Below, piece after piece: positions 11,253 to 25,069 of a stretch of DNA of 64,000 bases. This DNA comes from Stercorarius parasiticus (Eukaryota; Chordata; Aves; Charadriiformes; Stercorariidae), in NCBI GenBank assembly GCA_013396915.1, contig VWZL01002566.1:62001-126000 (forward strand), in the 5' to 3' direction. A program made the translations under genes and the position numbers. How positions within the stretch are numbered: position 1 is the first letter of the stretch; each line of letters begins with the position of its first letter. Under the pieces are notes generated by a model. It saw nothing but the letters and a program-made list of their open reading frames with translations. It had not been told where the DNA came from and searched no databases.

Positions 11253-14200
11253 GAAGACCTGATCCCATTCATTTGCATTTTATACTTTATCAAAACCCTA
11301 GTGACATCAGTCAAAACAGCGGATGATTTTGAATGCTTTCATTTCAACTAATTGGATGATCACTTTTACTACCACTTCTATTAAACTCCTTTTCTTTTCC
11401 TTCCTTATTGATTACCATTTCATACTGTAACAAAGCAGAACAGCCCTCTAACAGGAAAAGGTTACAACATCATCAAGGGCTATTAACAGATACTCAGCAT
11501 CTCATGTGAAGAGCCAAAAGATTCAGAATTTGAGTAACAACTTGCTCACAGTCTGTATGCACTCAATGTACATAGTGGATTCAGGCTACCCAAAGAGGAT
11601 AAGATCTCATCTGTGCCTGGGTAAACTGGTATCTGTTAAATTAAGTAAGTTCAAAAATGGTAGAGGTGAGAAAAGAAGCCAGAGGTTTCGAATAGCATCA
11701 TTTATACCTATAAGAGGGAGGCCAAGGCAGGTCAACGTTCATAATGTCAAACGCTGGGCAAGCAAAGGGCCAAAGACAGTGACAAAGTGGAGCAGTCAGA
11801 GCAGTGCAGCTGCTGCAAAGGCGAGTCCAGTGATAACACTGACTGATAGTTACTAATGGATTTCAAAGACAGAAATGAGAATGATGATTCACCTGTTATG
11901 GACATGTCATCCATCAGTGGAAATTGCCCTCTGCAATGGACATACTGTCAGCATTTCATCTGCTCCTATTGCTTAGCTTGGGGAGGGGGCAAGAAAGAGC
12001 AAGAAAAAATGGTCAGGGAGCTGATCCAGTAGTCCGGAAAGGAAAAGAAACAGCTTTTTGAATAAGGAAAACTAAAATCTCATCTCTGTCTGTATGGCCT
12101 GTAGGTTAAAGTAGCATAATACAATAACTGAGAGTGAACTCCCCAAGATATCCCTGTGTATGTCAAGAAGGGCCCAACATTTTATAAGCCCTATTATTAT
12201 CCTTTTCCATTCACCTGGGCCACAGTGTTCTCCTTCAAGTTAGAAGGGCCTTTCAAAACTCTTATATTGGTCACAGGAGAAGAACAAGACACTGAGGGCC
12301 CATGTCGCATGCAAAATTATGCAAGTCGTGCCCAGATACATTTTTAGGCCCTTTGTTGTCGCCTGTTTTATCAACAACTTCACGACTTAAAACCCAAACG
12401 AGGACCTTCCTATGGGCAGGACCTATGTTACAGGTGCTTGATGAAGAAGACTCTGTTTATTCCATTCAGTAATTAGATTTTTTTTTTCTAATCAGAACAT
12501 TTATTGTACACCTAAGTGAACTTATGCTGCCATTTATAGACTTAAAAAGGAAGAGATCTTCTCCTGGAAACACAAAGCACACTGTTTAAACAGCATTAGA
12601 GAGCAATTTGGGCAGCTGGCACCCATCTTATTTGTTTTATAGATAAGTCACCTTTCATATGAAAAAAGAACACCTGTGGTTTTATCTACACAGAACAAGT
12701 AAAACAAATAGCAGTGCAGTATTAGAACTGACTGCTTGCTGATTTACTTAAGAAATTATTTTCATAGTTGTTTATTATAATTTATATTGCAGTATAATGC
12801 AGGAACCCTGTAATGCTAGGCATTAAATAACACAAACCAGAAAAGATAGCCTTGCCCCTGAGGTCTTGTGCAGTCAGACCATGGATGTCAGGCTCACAAA
12901 CTTGTTAGAGAAGTTGGAAACTCGCATCTGGGGAAGCTTTTGCTTCTCCAGAGAAGGTGAGAGAGTTAGAAGGACAGGATTAACTTCTCAATGTAGGACA
13001 ATTTTGCTGTATATCCTGGCAAAAAACTGGACCAGAAAAACCTCCCACTTTTGAACTTATCTGGCCATCAATTATTTCCAAGAGCACAGATTTTATAGAA
13101 TAACATCCTTCATATTATTTAAAAAAGGGCCTCTTGGCCTCTTATCCCTCTTGATGGGATACGATCAAAGTAATGGACTGTTGCAATTAAGTACAGGCTT
13201 CCTGCTGTAACAGAAAAGGCAATAGTGAAACAAAGCCATTTACTTCAAAACAGAAGACACTGAACATTTAGCTGTACGTTCTTTTCTTTAGCCTTACACT
13301 ATATGACTAATACAATGGAGATATCAAATGGGTGTTGGCACAATCACTTGACATGGGCTACTGCACCATTGCTGGCTACTGGTGATTTACAGTGGGCTCA
13401 GAGACCCAGTGTTTGCTTTAGGCAGACAAGGTTCTGTTGATGTAGTAGTGCTATAGCACACTTCTTTTAGCAACAAATCAGTTTCTGACTGCTCAGCTCC
13501 CCCAGATATTCCTTCCCATCCCAGTGTCCACCACATGCAACTGAACCCTTCCACTCTGTGCTGAGGGCTCTGCCTCCTGGCAGTGAGTCCTTCTCAGCAT
13601 CTCAGATGAGCACCTTAATGCTCTCCACAGCTCCCTGTAGAAGCCCACTAACCACACCTGCCCAACTCTTCCTTCCTTTGTCCTTTCCTTCCCTCACAGT
13701 TGCTAATGAAGAAATCAGTGTAACCTCCTTTGTATATAGCTGCTGCTCTTGCTTTTCATACCCTTTCCACCAATAGGTATCCCCCATCATTCATGGCCTA
13801 CCCTGATTTGAATGGCCTCCTGTGGCCTTCCCTTACTGTATCACTACTTAGTAACAGCAATAGATATTGCTGGTGGACAAGTTGCTCTGAGGCCCATTTT
13901 TGGTGGGAAGATTAAATATATAGATAGAAAATCACTCTGCCCCTGAGCCAGTAACCTGGTACTGGCAGGATTGATGGGTGGTGGAGGTATAACATGCAGC
14001 CTAGTGAATCTGGTGAAGAATCGTTCCAGATGACATGGTAATGTGTCACAGTGGTTGATGGGAACAGGAATAGTAAGTAGGAAAGGAGGAGAAAAGTTAT
14101 CCCAAGACATAAACTGGTTAGTGATGACCAGCCTGACAGGTTTTGTAAGCCTGAGTTAAGTCTGAATTAAGTGTGCAGAGAACTGACTCACATTTAAATT

Positions 14201-14324
14201 TATTTCCAAATGAAAACATCTGCTGAGTGCAGGCATCCAGAATGCATCAGATCAAAGACACAAGCTTCACGATAACTGACAACTTCTGTCGTCACAGATA
14301 TCAGCTCTAAGTTCCTCGTCTTAA
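11253..14324. other. Intergenic, no gene seen
   Basis: AT-rich unique sequence with only short chance ORFs. I could recognise no exon with a domain, RNA gene or mobile element. Confidence 0.55.
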
Positions 14325-14351
14325 TTTTATTTATTTATTTATTTATTCATT
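14325..14351. repeat. (TTTA)n microsatellite
   Basis: About six TTTA/ATTT units followed by an ATTC variant. A simple repeat with no coding content. Confidence 0.9.
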
Positions 14352-17300
14352 TGCTGCTTTTTGAGCTTTTCACAGAAGCTAGCTTAAGTTTTTATTGAAT
14401 ATGGAAAGAAGAGGTAGACAATAAAATTTTGAATCAGCGAAATAACCCATGTTGTTTCAATGCCATTAGATTTTGCATTTTATATACGTATTAAAATATT
14501 TCTTTTTAATGGATCTTGCTGCCTAGTGATGATATTTTAAATTATTAGGGCCTAACAGAGTTCTTTCAATAATTGATTTAAAGGTGTATTAGACACAGCC
14601 AGGCCCAAAAGATACAAACATATGAAAAATTATATGAGGCCTTTGACAACAGTGAAATTAAATTAATAGTAAAATTGGATTGAGTTAATCAACTGAGTAA
14701 AATGACGGCAAGGTTGCATAAGAGAGTTAAATTGAAGGAGTTTTGCAGTAATCAGTTTCTGCAGTGCAGCTGCTACACGTTTGTGTAATAACAGAGTTGA
14801 TGAGCAGCTAATTTGTATGAAACTGGAAGCAAGTTAAATGTTGTTTGGGTTATAACAGGCGTCTGCTGCTAATGCACAAAGTGTCTCCGTTGGTTTACCG
14901 CTACACGCTGGAATGTCTCAAAGCTATTAATGATGGGTTTGGCAGAGCAGGATGTAGCCATAGTGGCACAGTAATGGAAAACTCAAAGGCCACATTTCCT
15001 TTCTACAACCTTGCGCCCTTCCTATGCCTTCTTTGGAAAGAGCGGGAGAAAGGTGGGCTTACAGCACTGTGTCAAACCTTTCTCACCTCCCTCTGTCACA
15101 TGGGGCAGCCACCCAGCGCAGCAACAGCTGAGTAAATTCACCAGGGCATTAAAAGACGACACCCTTTGCTTTAGTTTGATGTTGTGATACCTGCAGCACA
15201 TAGGTCAGCTAGCAGCCTGGGAAACGATCTGGTTTTTATCATCTATTGTGATTAGGGGGGTTTGTGTTCACCCCGTCTATGTGCTACGTCCTGCTTTTGA
15301 CATGGCGGATGTTAGCCCAGTGCCACGGCTGTCACTGCAGTCACAGACAGGCTCCAGTTAGCTTTAAATTAGCTATCGTAGATGGCAGCACAAGTCTTTG
15401 AAGTAAACAGAGCTCAGACAGAAAAAAAAGGGAAAAAAAACCAAAAAGAGTAAACCAGTCTATGTTCAAGACTGTGTTAGAGCATTGTGTTACCAGGGGC
15501 GTGCTGCTAGGAATACTCAAAAAAAAAACTCAAACAACTTCTCTTGGACACATCTGTATAAGCTGCAGGTGCCGTGGGAAACAAGGATGCAGACATAACC
15601 TTAGCTTGGATGGAGTACAGTGAAGAGCTTGTTTTCTCAGCTGAAAACACACATATTTGACAACAGCAACTCTTTTTACAAATGTGTCAGTATCTGTAAC
15701 TGTTTAGTTTAAAACTTTTAAAATTCTGCACTAGTCTTATAAACGGCAAACAAACATTTTATTCTCTATGCCACATTTTGCTTGTCAGTAACAATACTGC
15801 TGTTTCTTTTCCAGATTTTCAATTCACCATAAATGTCAAAATGTGTTCTTCTTTGAAAAGAAAACACATTTTTCCCCCAAAATTTGAAAGCATAAGTGGA
15901 CTAAAAGTAATAATAAGCCATGGTTTATCAGTAATAACCAATAAATCCAGTTCCCAGCTTTCTAATACTGCAGCACGGGAAATGCTATGCTGTTGAATAG
16001 AAAAGGTTAAAAAATGTTTAATTAGATGCACATGGGCTCTATGAGCTAACAATGTGTGTGTGTCCATAACCCCCAGTCCAACACAGCTTGTTAGAAATGC
16101 ACATATTTTAAGTCAACAGTGTCCCATTTATTTGAACAGGACTATGCATGTATGGATGCATGTATGCTGCCTGTCTGCTGGTTATAGTCAACTGTCTGCC
16201 GCTGATCAAAGCTTTCTGACAGGAACAAAATGCTCATTCCAGTCCAACAGATTTTTGGAAATAATGTCAAGGTAAGGGGGACCTGTAACCAGTAATGGAA
16301 ATACGCAGAGCAGCCAGGTTACAAGGATAATTGGACACAGGTCCATGTACAGGGGACCAGGTCCCCTGGCACCATGAGCTGCAGACTCTGAGCTGCTCTT
16401 GCTCCATGGGAAAGTGACTTCTGTGAGCCTTGACAGCTGGATGGATTGTAAAACTCTGGAGTTGATATAAAAAGAGAAATAGATGTATTATTTTTTATCA
16501 TGCACTACGTTATTAAATAACAGGAATCATAAGAGCAGTAAATTTAGAAGTAAAAAGGATTTTGCATATCAGTATATGCAAACTTAGTACATGATAGAAT
16601 AACAGTAATTAATAGTAAAACATGATAAAATAGTAAAGTAAAATAAGTTTAAATCTCTTAATAGGAAAACTAGATAGAGTCAGAGACTCTCTTTAAAAAT
16701 AACAGGTAACTGCAGCACTGACATAAGTCACTGCAATCTACTGACTCCACTGGAGTTAATTTTCCTCTGTGATCCCATCAGTTCCTCACTTAAAACCTCA
16801 TGGCCCCAAAGAAGAGTGTGGAAGAAGCAGCTGCCCTCACTGCCTGTGAAACCCAGCGAAGCTTGGGTCTGGCACTGCAGCTGATGGATGGAGCTGCTTC
16901 AGTCCAGAGCATCCCACAGCTCCCAATGGATGCTGGTGCATGGGAAGACCCCCTCACCCTCCACCTGGGTTTCTGGGTGGCATCTGGGGCACAGATGCCC
17001 TCCCTGGCAGGGCCATGGTGGAAGATTCCACACAGTGGGATATCAGCATGAACTTGAACAGCCCCTATGTGCTGGTTTCAGCTTGCAGGCAAAAGGAGAA
17101 GGGTCCAGAATTTGTGTTCTATTACTTATTTCTGTTTGTGCTGCACATGCAGAATTTGAGGTGTGCTGAACGAATGCTCCGCTGGTAAATTAAGAATTGA
17201 ACAGTTAATTATAGATGTTATTCTTATCATTATAACTTTTATCAACAGTAATTTATAGGAAAAGCCTGGACCTAGCAAACAATTGCACACTACCTACCTT

Positions 17301-19041
17301 TCGGTCAACACATTGGCAAGACTAAGTATGTATTAAACTACACGTGTTCAAAAGGATTGGACAAATTCACGTCCACCAATGGCTATTGAACGAATCTGTT
17401 CAGGTGTAACTTCTGGCTCCAGCATTCCCACAACCTCCTCGCTTTAAACCTACGGGAGGGGAAGATTTCCTAAGTAGCTTGTCCTGCGCCTCATCCCTTC
17501 CTAAGCATCTGCTGCCGATTGCTGCTGGAGGCAGGAGGCCGGCCGGCTCCCAGCTCTGAACTAACACAGCAAGTTTTACTCTGGGCTGTGGGATCTTAAG
17601 CTCCACTCCTGAAATCAATGGCCAAATTCTCGTTTCAGCCAAGGAATGAGCAAAGAAATTATTTTCATTGAGATTTCACAGTTAAAGGTGTTTGGCGATG
17701 CTGACACTTCTAACTTCCACCAATCCAAACAACACAGACCCACAATTACATTTGCATAAGAAAGTTTTGATATCGATGGCTCAGATCATTTTTGTCTAAA
17801 TTAAATGAGATCAATTTGTTTCTGGTATCATCATCTCTCGTCAATTATGAATATTTATTGCAAGATGTCAGGCAGTAATGATCACTGGGTAATACACAAA
17901 CTATAGACAGGTAGGCATATGGTCTCGATAATCCAAGATCCATATTCACATAAAAATGTCCTTGCTTGAATTCAGCCTCAAGGCTTATACATTCCCTTGA
18001 ACTAAAATATCCACTGTTATTTACTGCATTACTTAAAAAAACTGCTTTCCTGTATTTAGAGAGCCTCATAAACAGCACAATTTGTTGTGCAATGTACTAG
18101 CTTGTGTGTCGAATCATACATCACTACGCTTTACCAGATGTCAGAATTTAAAGCAGATCTCGGCTCTTTCTTCATGAGATAGAAGGAAAACTGGCAGCTC
18201 ATGCCACCACAAGCTGAACTACTACTTTTTCTGATTCATTTCATTGTGACTGCAGCAACCTGTTGGTTGTAAAACCTCAATATAATTATCTGGGCTGAGA
18301 TCTTCTGGCTTTTGATCCTCTCTCCTCCAAGATTTTTTTATTATTATTCCCAAAATAAAGGCTTCACAGTCATCTGTCCTTTAAGGAGGATACAGCAAGT
18401 CTAGAAGCTCAGACCTCGAAAGGTCCCATACAAACCCATCTGGGGTCACTGGGAGTTAAACACTGTGTTTAAAAATTAAGTATGCGATGATAATGTCTCT
18501 CTATCGTGACACCAGATTCTTTGTGTAACCACAGATGTCTGAGGGAAGGACAGGGAGAAGCAAAGGACTGACTGCTAAAGGAACAGATCTCATTATCAAA
18601 TCTCTAAAGGGATGAGCATAAATACACACTTAAAATACCCTTTTCTAACCGTAGGTATTTGCAACTTAGGAGTTGTGAGCTCTGCATAGGCACAAGTGCA
18701 TCATGCCACAGATGGTTCAGACAGTGCAGCTGAAACTGAAGCTGCACACGGTCCATCAGACTACAGGGAATTCATCTGTGAGCCGCCTACCTGGAGTAAG
18801 TTGCAATGTTAGTATACAATTTCGTGCATCCTTCAAGACCATAATATGAAAGCTGTACACTAACTGGCACCTCTATGGTATTAAATGACAGGCATCTCCT
18901 TGAAATCATGATATATCTTGTTTTTTTCGGAATGGCTCCCTTACCAAGCTGAGCGACTGGATTAAGAAAATCATTTGGGGGTCAATCGAATTCTCCATTT
19001 CTTCTCAGAAAAGAAGAAAAACAAAATTGAAAACAAAATAC
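14352..19041. other. Intergenic, no gene seen
   Basis: Mostly AT-rich non-coding DNA. A somewhat GC-richer stretch at 16,800-17,190 has overlapping open frames without recognisable protein. A perfect 19-base palindrome with 9-bp arms lies at 16,350-16,368. Positions 17,349-17,400 faintly resemble an old sauropsid repeat. None of these is strong enough for a gene call. Confidence 0.5.
16350..16368. repeat. Perfect 19-base palindrome
   Basis: CAGGGGACC A GGTCCCCTG: nine-base arms around one central A. About one palindrome of this quality is expected by chance in 64 kb, so no function is claimed. Confidence 0.85.
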
Positions 19042-19055
19042 GTGTGTGTGTGTGT
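19042..19055. repeat. Short (GT)7 microsatellite
   Basis: Seven GT units in an A-rich surround. Confidence 0.9.
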
Positions 19056-20550
19056 AAAATAAAACAACTCCTTCAGAAGTGAGAGCAAACAATAGGGACT
19101 TCATTTCAAAACTGAATTAAAAGAATTTTTAAAACAGAATGTCATACTGTGGGATAAAATTAAAAAGATTGATTTCAATGATTGTCAAATAAATGCAAAT
19201 ACCTTCTACAATGCCACTAATTAGACTAATCAGGTCTAATGCACTCTTACTGCTCCAGAGACTTGTTTTTTTCACCTGTTTTACAAAATTATCTACTCAC
19301 TTTCTAGTCCATGCAAAATTCTGCCATCTCCCAACACATGGAACATTGCTTCTACTTCCCATGTTACCTAATATAATATACACATGTTACCTTGAACAGT
19401 CTCTTAGGTCAGCCACTGATGACTGCTACTTAAGGAGTGGTCTTATTCTAAAATAAAGCTGCCCTGGAGGAAATTTTGCCACTCATTCGTTTCGACATCT
19501 GCCTGTGGCTGTGTTTTCTAGCAAATGACAGACTAAGAAAAGCTGTTTCATTGGCTTCCTGGCCATTTGAACGTGCTCAATCTTGCAGCTAGAGGACCTG
19601 AACTGAATTTAGCGGTATGAGAAGCACAGAGGGCCTTATAATTTTCCATTTACTGAGTATGACCTACTGAAATAACTCATCTCTCCCACTTGCTATTAAT
19701 TATAAGGCTTCCAGTTGCTACTACAGTATTTTGCTCAGGGACAAAGAAGAGTTATCCTTAGCTCAGCATGCAATGGGGAATTTGTTTGACTTTGACAAAG
19801 TAAAAGATTGGGAATGTTTTTCTCTTGGTTTAGGAAAAAAATTAGCAAAGCCGAAGGTATGCCATGTCCATATAGGTTCAGACTGAATCTAAGGCATGTC
19901 CTGAAACAGTTTTTAGAGGTCAAGAATCTAAAATACCTAAAAGCTCTTCATATCCTTTACCTGTTTTGTTAGTGGATTTCATCATTGCTGATGTGCATTT
20001 TTAAAATTTTTTTATTGAGATAGGAGTGGCTTATGAAAGGGGGCAATGAAGGGATGAAGAAGACACCATCAGCAGAAAGGCTTCCTATGTCCTGCAGGCA
20101 TTTCAGGCTGCCAGAAGGGACAAGGCACAGCCCACATGGAGCTTGTGACCTGAGAGGGATACTGGTCACAAGACCCTGGAAAGAGTGTAAGACAAACACA
20201 CTAAATACAAAGAGTTCGCCAAATGCTGTAATGATGGACCCAGCACAAGAAATGCATTTTAACATGAACTAGTTTGAGGTAGAAGTGTTCAACTGGTGTC
20301 TTTCAAGTATTATTAAGAAATGGCTGAGAAAAAGACAGTGGCTTAAGGTGCAGGTTATGAAGGAAATCTGTGTGCTTTTTTGTGTGAAGCTGAACAAGTT
20401 TTTCAACCTTTCTGAAGAGTTTTGAAAGCTTTTTACTCTTTCAGGAAAGATATGAAAGCATAGCCTATGCCTTAACCAAAAGCTGAAAAGCAAATAAAAA
20501 GAATCCCAATTCCTTCTCTTCTCATTCATGACTTTCCAAGGCCCTGTATG
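19056..20550. other. Intergenic, no gene seen
   Basis: AT-rich unique sequence. I see no supported feature. Confidence 0.55.
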
Positions 20551-20597
20551 AGAAATATTAAAGTAATAGTTTTTAAGAAATATTAAAGTAATAGTTT
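20551..20597. repeat. Tandem duplication, 25-bp period
   Basis: AGAAATATTAAAGTAATAG followed by TTTTTA occurs at 20,551-20,575, and its first 22 bases repeat exactly at 20,576-20,597. A recent slippage duplication. Confidence 0.9.
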
Positions 20598-23500
20598 CTG
20601 AACTACAAGAATAATTGTAATGTTATTAAAAACTGTAGAAGGCAAATGAAAAAAATGCAATGGGATTTCTATGTGTGCACATGTGTATATATGTTTATAT
20701 ACCGCTTTGATTTGCTTCAATAAATGGCCTTGTGCTAATAACAGCAGATAGCATAACATTCTCCCTATCTTTCTTTATTTTATAATCACCACCCAGCATT
20801 CCTTGTGCCACTAATCGTCCCCTCAGGCAGGCATCTGGCTATCAAAATGAACAGGAGCTAAACCAGCAAGTTCTTCATAGCTAAAGCAGAACCACACAGC
20901 ATAGAGCCAGATCACAGTAGTCTCAAATATGTAATAACTGCTCTGAGAAATATACGGGAATTATGACAGGATTGCATAAAGCCTATTCTTAGCATCTCCT
21001 GAGTGTTTAATAGTTAATCTGAAGCTAAAGACGTACACAAGATTTGTTTTTTTTCATGTTCCAGTTATACACTGTTTTACTTTAGTCCTGTTTACTTCAG
21101 TCATGGTGCAAATGGGAGTTTCAAAACCATGATGTTGGCTTAAGTTATTTAACAAATTTCATAGGAACATTCCAGTGACTTTAGGGCTTTTATGTTTCTT
21201 TACCCATTTATCTTTCTCTAATTTCTTTTCTGATACTCTGTTCCAGTAATGCTTAACCAGCCATTAGCTTTTATTAGTAAAGCTAAAATGAATGACACTA
21301 ATGTGAACAGCATAAAACCTACATTGACCTACTTTTATTAAATGAAGAATAGGCCTTACAGGTCTCTTAGGTTGTCCAATTTACTCTTCCACTTAAAATT
21401 ACTGGTATTTCCTTACCATGATCTATATATACAGGTTATGCTTAACTCTGTTTGAAAGCAACACAAATGTAATACGCAGCATGTTCTTATTCACCCCTTG
21501 TTCTGAATTACCAGCAATTCAAGAAATAACCAAAATTGATGGTTCCAAAAACTGGAAAAGGGAAGAAGAAATGGAATAAGGCGGCAGATCATCAGCTTGA
21601 CACAATTAAATGCTACCTATGAAGCCAGTATGACCCAATGGCATTTTAAAAGAGAATGAATTATCCTCAGGCATTTTTCTGCTCAGGTAATTTTGCATGT
21701 TTCTCCTCTTCCTTGCTCTGTCCAATTTTAAAGGCTCAATCCTGACTGAACTGCTGAGCACTCCTCTCTAGCATTGGTTTTAGCAGAACAGAAATGCCCT
21801 TTGCACCTCACTAAGGTTTGCCACGCATCACAAAATTAGGCCAAATAATTAATCTCTGTCAGACAAGATAAAATGTCAAAGAAGTAGCCTTTGGAAGTTC
21901 ACCTGCAGGTTACACACTCAGCTTCTTCAATGCCTAAAAATAAAACTTAATGCCATTTAGTAGCATTGCTATTACTTTTACAATAGTAACCAGGAGGTCC
22001 CAAATCAGGATCAGGACAACATTATTTCAGAAGTAATTTAGTGGTCTCTAAAGGGCTCACAGCACAAAGAGATTATAAATACTAGCAATGAATGTATTCT
22101 GTCTGTCCTCATGGACTCTATGCAGAGGGGAGGCAAGCAGAGTGCTACAGTCACAAAAACAACAGCAGCAGCACCAAAAATCAAATTCAGGGTTCCTGAA
22201 TTGAATAAAATCATCTTTTGATGAACTCTGTAAGCAAATAAGACACATGTGCAACATGTGCAAGACCTGTTCTGAAAAATCTGCCCTACAGAATCCAGTC
22301 TGGGGTACCACGAAAGGTCAACACTCACCACCTCCAGCTATATGTGTTGAAAAAAAAAGTCAAGCTGGTATTCACAGATGATTATTTTTTAATAGTTCTG
22401 GCCTTGAAGCAGCAGCTCACATTCCCAATATTATAGGGAAGGAGGGAAGCAGAAACATATCAATCACTCAACAAAGAGGCTTGTCAAGGAATGGGCATTT
22501 TTCTTTTGTAGCATTTTCTTCTCAGCCGCAGCCCACGTACAGCCTATCACGAGATATCTCAGGTGTCCATCAGAATATTCTGTGCTCTCTCCACTGTTAG
22601 TGCTTGAGCTTAATTTATTTGTCCTATTTGGGAGTAGGACTGGGTGGGGGGGGAACAGGGAGAAACATGCTCGTTTTATCGTCATACTGCCCCATCTCTC
22701 TGCTTTCTGTCAGCCTGCAAGTATTTACACCAGACCTGATGTACTACTGCATCTTTTTGGATTTTTTGTAATTAATTCAGTCTCAATATTCTCCTAATTT
22801 CCATACTTTTCAAATGTCATTTCATCGCTTTTGATCTGCTTCCATTTCTTTTCTCCCTTCTCCCTCTTTGCCTTCATGCTCTTTCTGAATTTTGAAATGG
22901 ATTTTATTGGTTGACAGAGGCATTTGAATTGCTTTCAGAGGCTGGGCCTTGGAAACACAGGATAGCAGCTTGCTTAATCACATTTCTCACCTAGAACCTG
23001 TATAATAAGGGTGATACATAGGGTGTGAGGCTGCAATGCTACTAGTGAAGATGAGCTAATGGACCTTGGCCAGCCTTAATTAGAGTTTCTAAGCCAAACC
23101 TTTTCCTCCTCTGGCCATGAGTGTGTCAGCCCATCAGTTTTATAACAGCTGTCAACCTCCTCTGACTAGTTTATCTTCATCTTTCCTATTTTGTGTGTTG
23201 ACATGGCACCAAAAGAGTTATTTCTCTGCAGCAAAGAGGTCCTTTGCTCTGTAGGCAGAACAAAAAGTGCCTCTTTCTACAAGGCACCAGACCCTACCCC
23301 AAGTGGGACCATGTGAGGTATGAACCACTGCACCCCTGACTGCCTGCACCTTCAGGATATGTCAGTCTGGCACTTAAAAATAGGGGTGTGTTTGTGTGTG
23401 TGTCCCACAAAGAATACCCCAAAGCCCCTCAAACCATCACCTCAATAAATCCATTACTGATGTGTTGGCACCCAACATATACTGCCTGCTTGCCAAAGCG

Positions 23501-24309
23501 GGTAGAGTGAAAGAACTTCTTTTCCTATTTCAAAAACTAGTTTAGGAAGGCTTATCAATTGTATATGTGTTTCCTGGTGGAAAGCTTCCAACCAGCTGTG
23601 CAACATGTAAATCAAAACGTGCCTTCTTAATAACAAAGGCTTGTTTCGATCAGGATGCGCTGATAAATTGCTTTCTGCCTGAGGATAAAGAAAACTGGGC
23701 TTTAGGTATGTAAAAATGGTAAATATTTCTCTTCTGCTTTTGTTCTTTCCCAGCCAAAAGCATCTTAAGAGAGCCATCTGTTTCCTTGCCACAGAAAGAA
23801 AAAAATTAGGGTGACAAAGCTCCCTGTGCTTATTCATCCGATTTTGCCTTAAGTTAAATGTTGGAGAACCATCCCCATTTGGGAAGGTTTTAGTTCTGCC
23901 ACTGGCTACGATAAAGGCTGCTGTTTCTGTCCACCACTTGGCTTGTTTGTCTCCGGGTTTTTTATTTCAGCTAGAATTGCAAAAGAAATTACACTATTAT
24001 ACTGCAAAATGAATGGGATTTCCTCATTTTTGTTTATTATCTTCATCTATTTCTCTCCACTAAAGAAGAGAGAAAAGTCTCACTCATCCCCCTGCCCTCC
24101 CCTCACCCCCAGAGAAAGTGGGAATTGTACCATTAAGCCCCGAGTGCTTTACATATGCAAACACAAACACAGTGCTTACAGAAAAGATCTTCCCTATCCA
24201 TATGTTCATCTCCTTCCCTTTACCTAAACCAGACGATTACCTCAGCAGCTCAGCTGTGTTATTGAGACATTTCAGCGTGAAATTTGTTTTTCCTCACTGA
24301 ACTTTAAGC
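20598..24309. other. Intergenic, no gene seen
   Basis: Non-coding unique sequence with a short GT-rich run near 23,388-23,402. The open frame at 23,454-23,837 on the minus strand (127 codons) matches nothing recognisable and has low-complexity neighbours. Confidence 0.5.
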
Positions 24310-24620
24310 AGAATTTCAAGTGCCAAGTCTCCAAAGCCAAGTGGGGCTATTAAGAGATAATTACTAATTATGCTAATTTGAGAAGTTGTGCTATTTCTTT
24401 CCCTGGTCATTTTATCTGCAGCCTCTCCTGAGAGAACAGTCCCCATTCAATGTTAATAACCTTTCCAGGCTAAGCATTCAATGGAGGACAGTGTGTCCTA
24501 AACCCAGGAATATTTTACAGTTAATCTAGATATGTGGCTGTAAATTAGAAAGAGAAGCAAGTTGCACTAATGCTAATGACTTATGTTATTAATTTTTTGC
24601 AGTAGGAGAAATATCTGATT
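24310..24620. promoter_or_regulatory. Candidate non-coding regulatory element
   Basis: A stretch of mixed composition with two ATGCTAAT octamer-like sites (24,370-24,377 and 24,570-24,577) and several TAAT homeodomain cores. Developmental enhancers in vertebrate gene deserts often look like this, but conservation cannot be judged from one sequence, so the call is only a suggestion. Confidence 0.2.
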
Positions 24621-25069
24621 CCTCTCCATTCATATATTGATACAGCCTTTTGCTGATGGTTTATTTTAAATGAAAGAGTCCTCAGTGATTTGAAATATTC
24701 AGTACACCAGTAACATTGCTCAGCGATCATTTTCTAATCCTACCTCTTGCAAGCTCCCATAATAAAAGATTAAAACAAAGAACAGATTTGATTCATGTTT
24801 TCTAAACGTCTCATTTATTTTTGTCTTATTTATGTAAAGGTATGAAACATATCTTTCCCAAGTTCTATACACTTTTTTTTTTCTTTTCTTTTTCAAGACA
24901 GTGGTTATTGGGCTGATCATATTAGTCTGTGGAGTATGCTGACAGAGTAAGAGGCTTTATTATTTTTCTAAATAAAATAATGACTTCAGGTTTTGTTTGA
25001 TGCATAATCCCATCCCTGTTCTGTAGTAAAACATACTCATTATTTTAGATCTTTTAGATTTATAATTTT
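24621..25069. other. Intergenic, no gene seen
   Basis: AT-rich non-coding sequence with pyrimidine runs near 24,870-24,893. Confidence 0.5.

Noticed and set aside
16350..16368. Perfect palindrome as a regulatory operator
   Set aside because: About one such palindrome is expected by chance in a window this size, and it has no supporting context.
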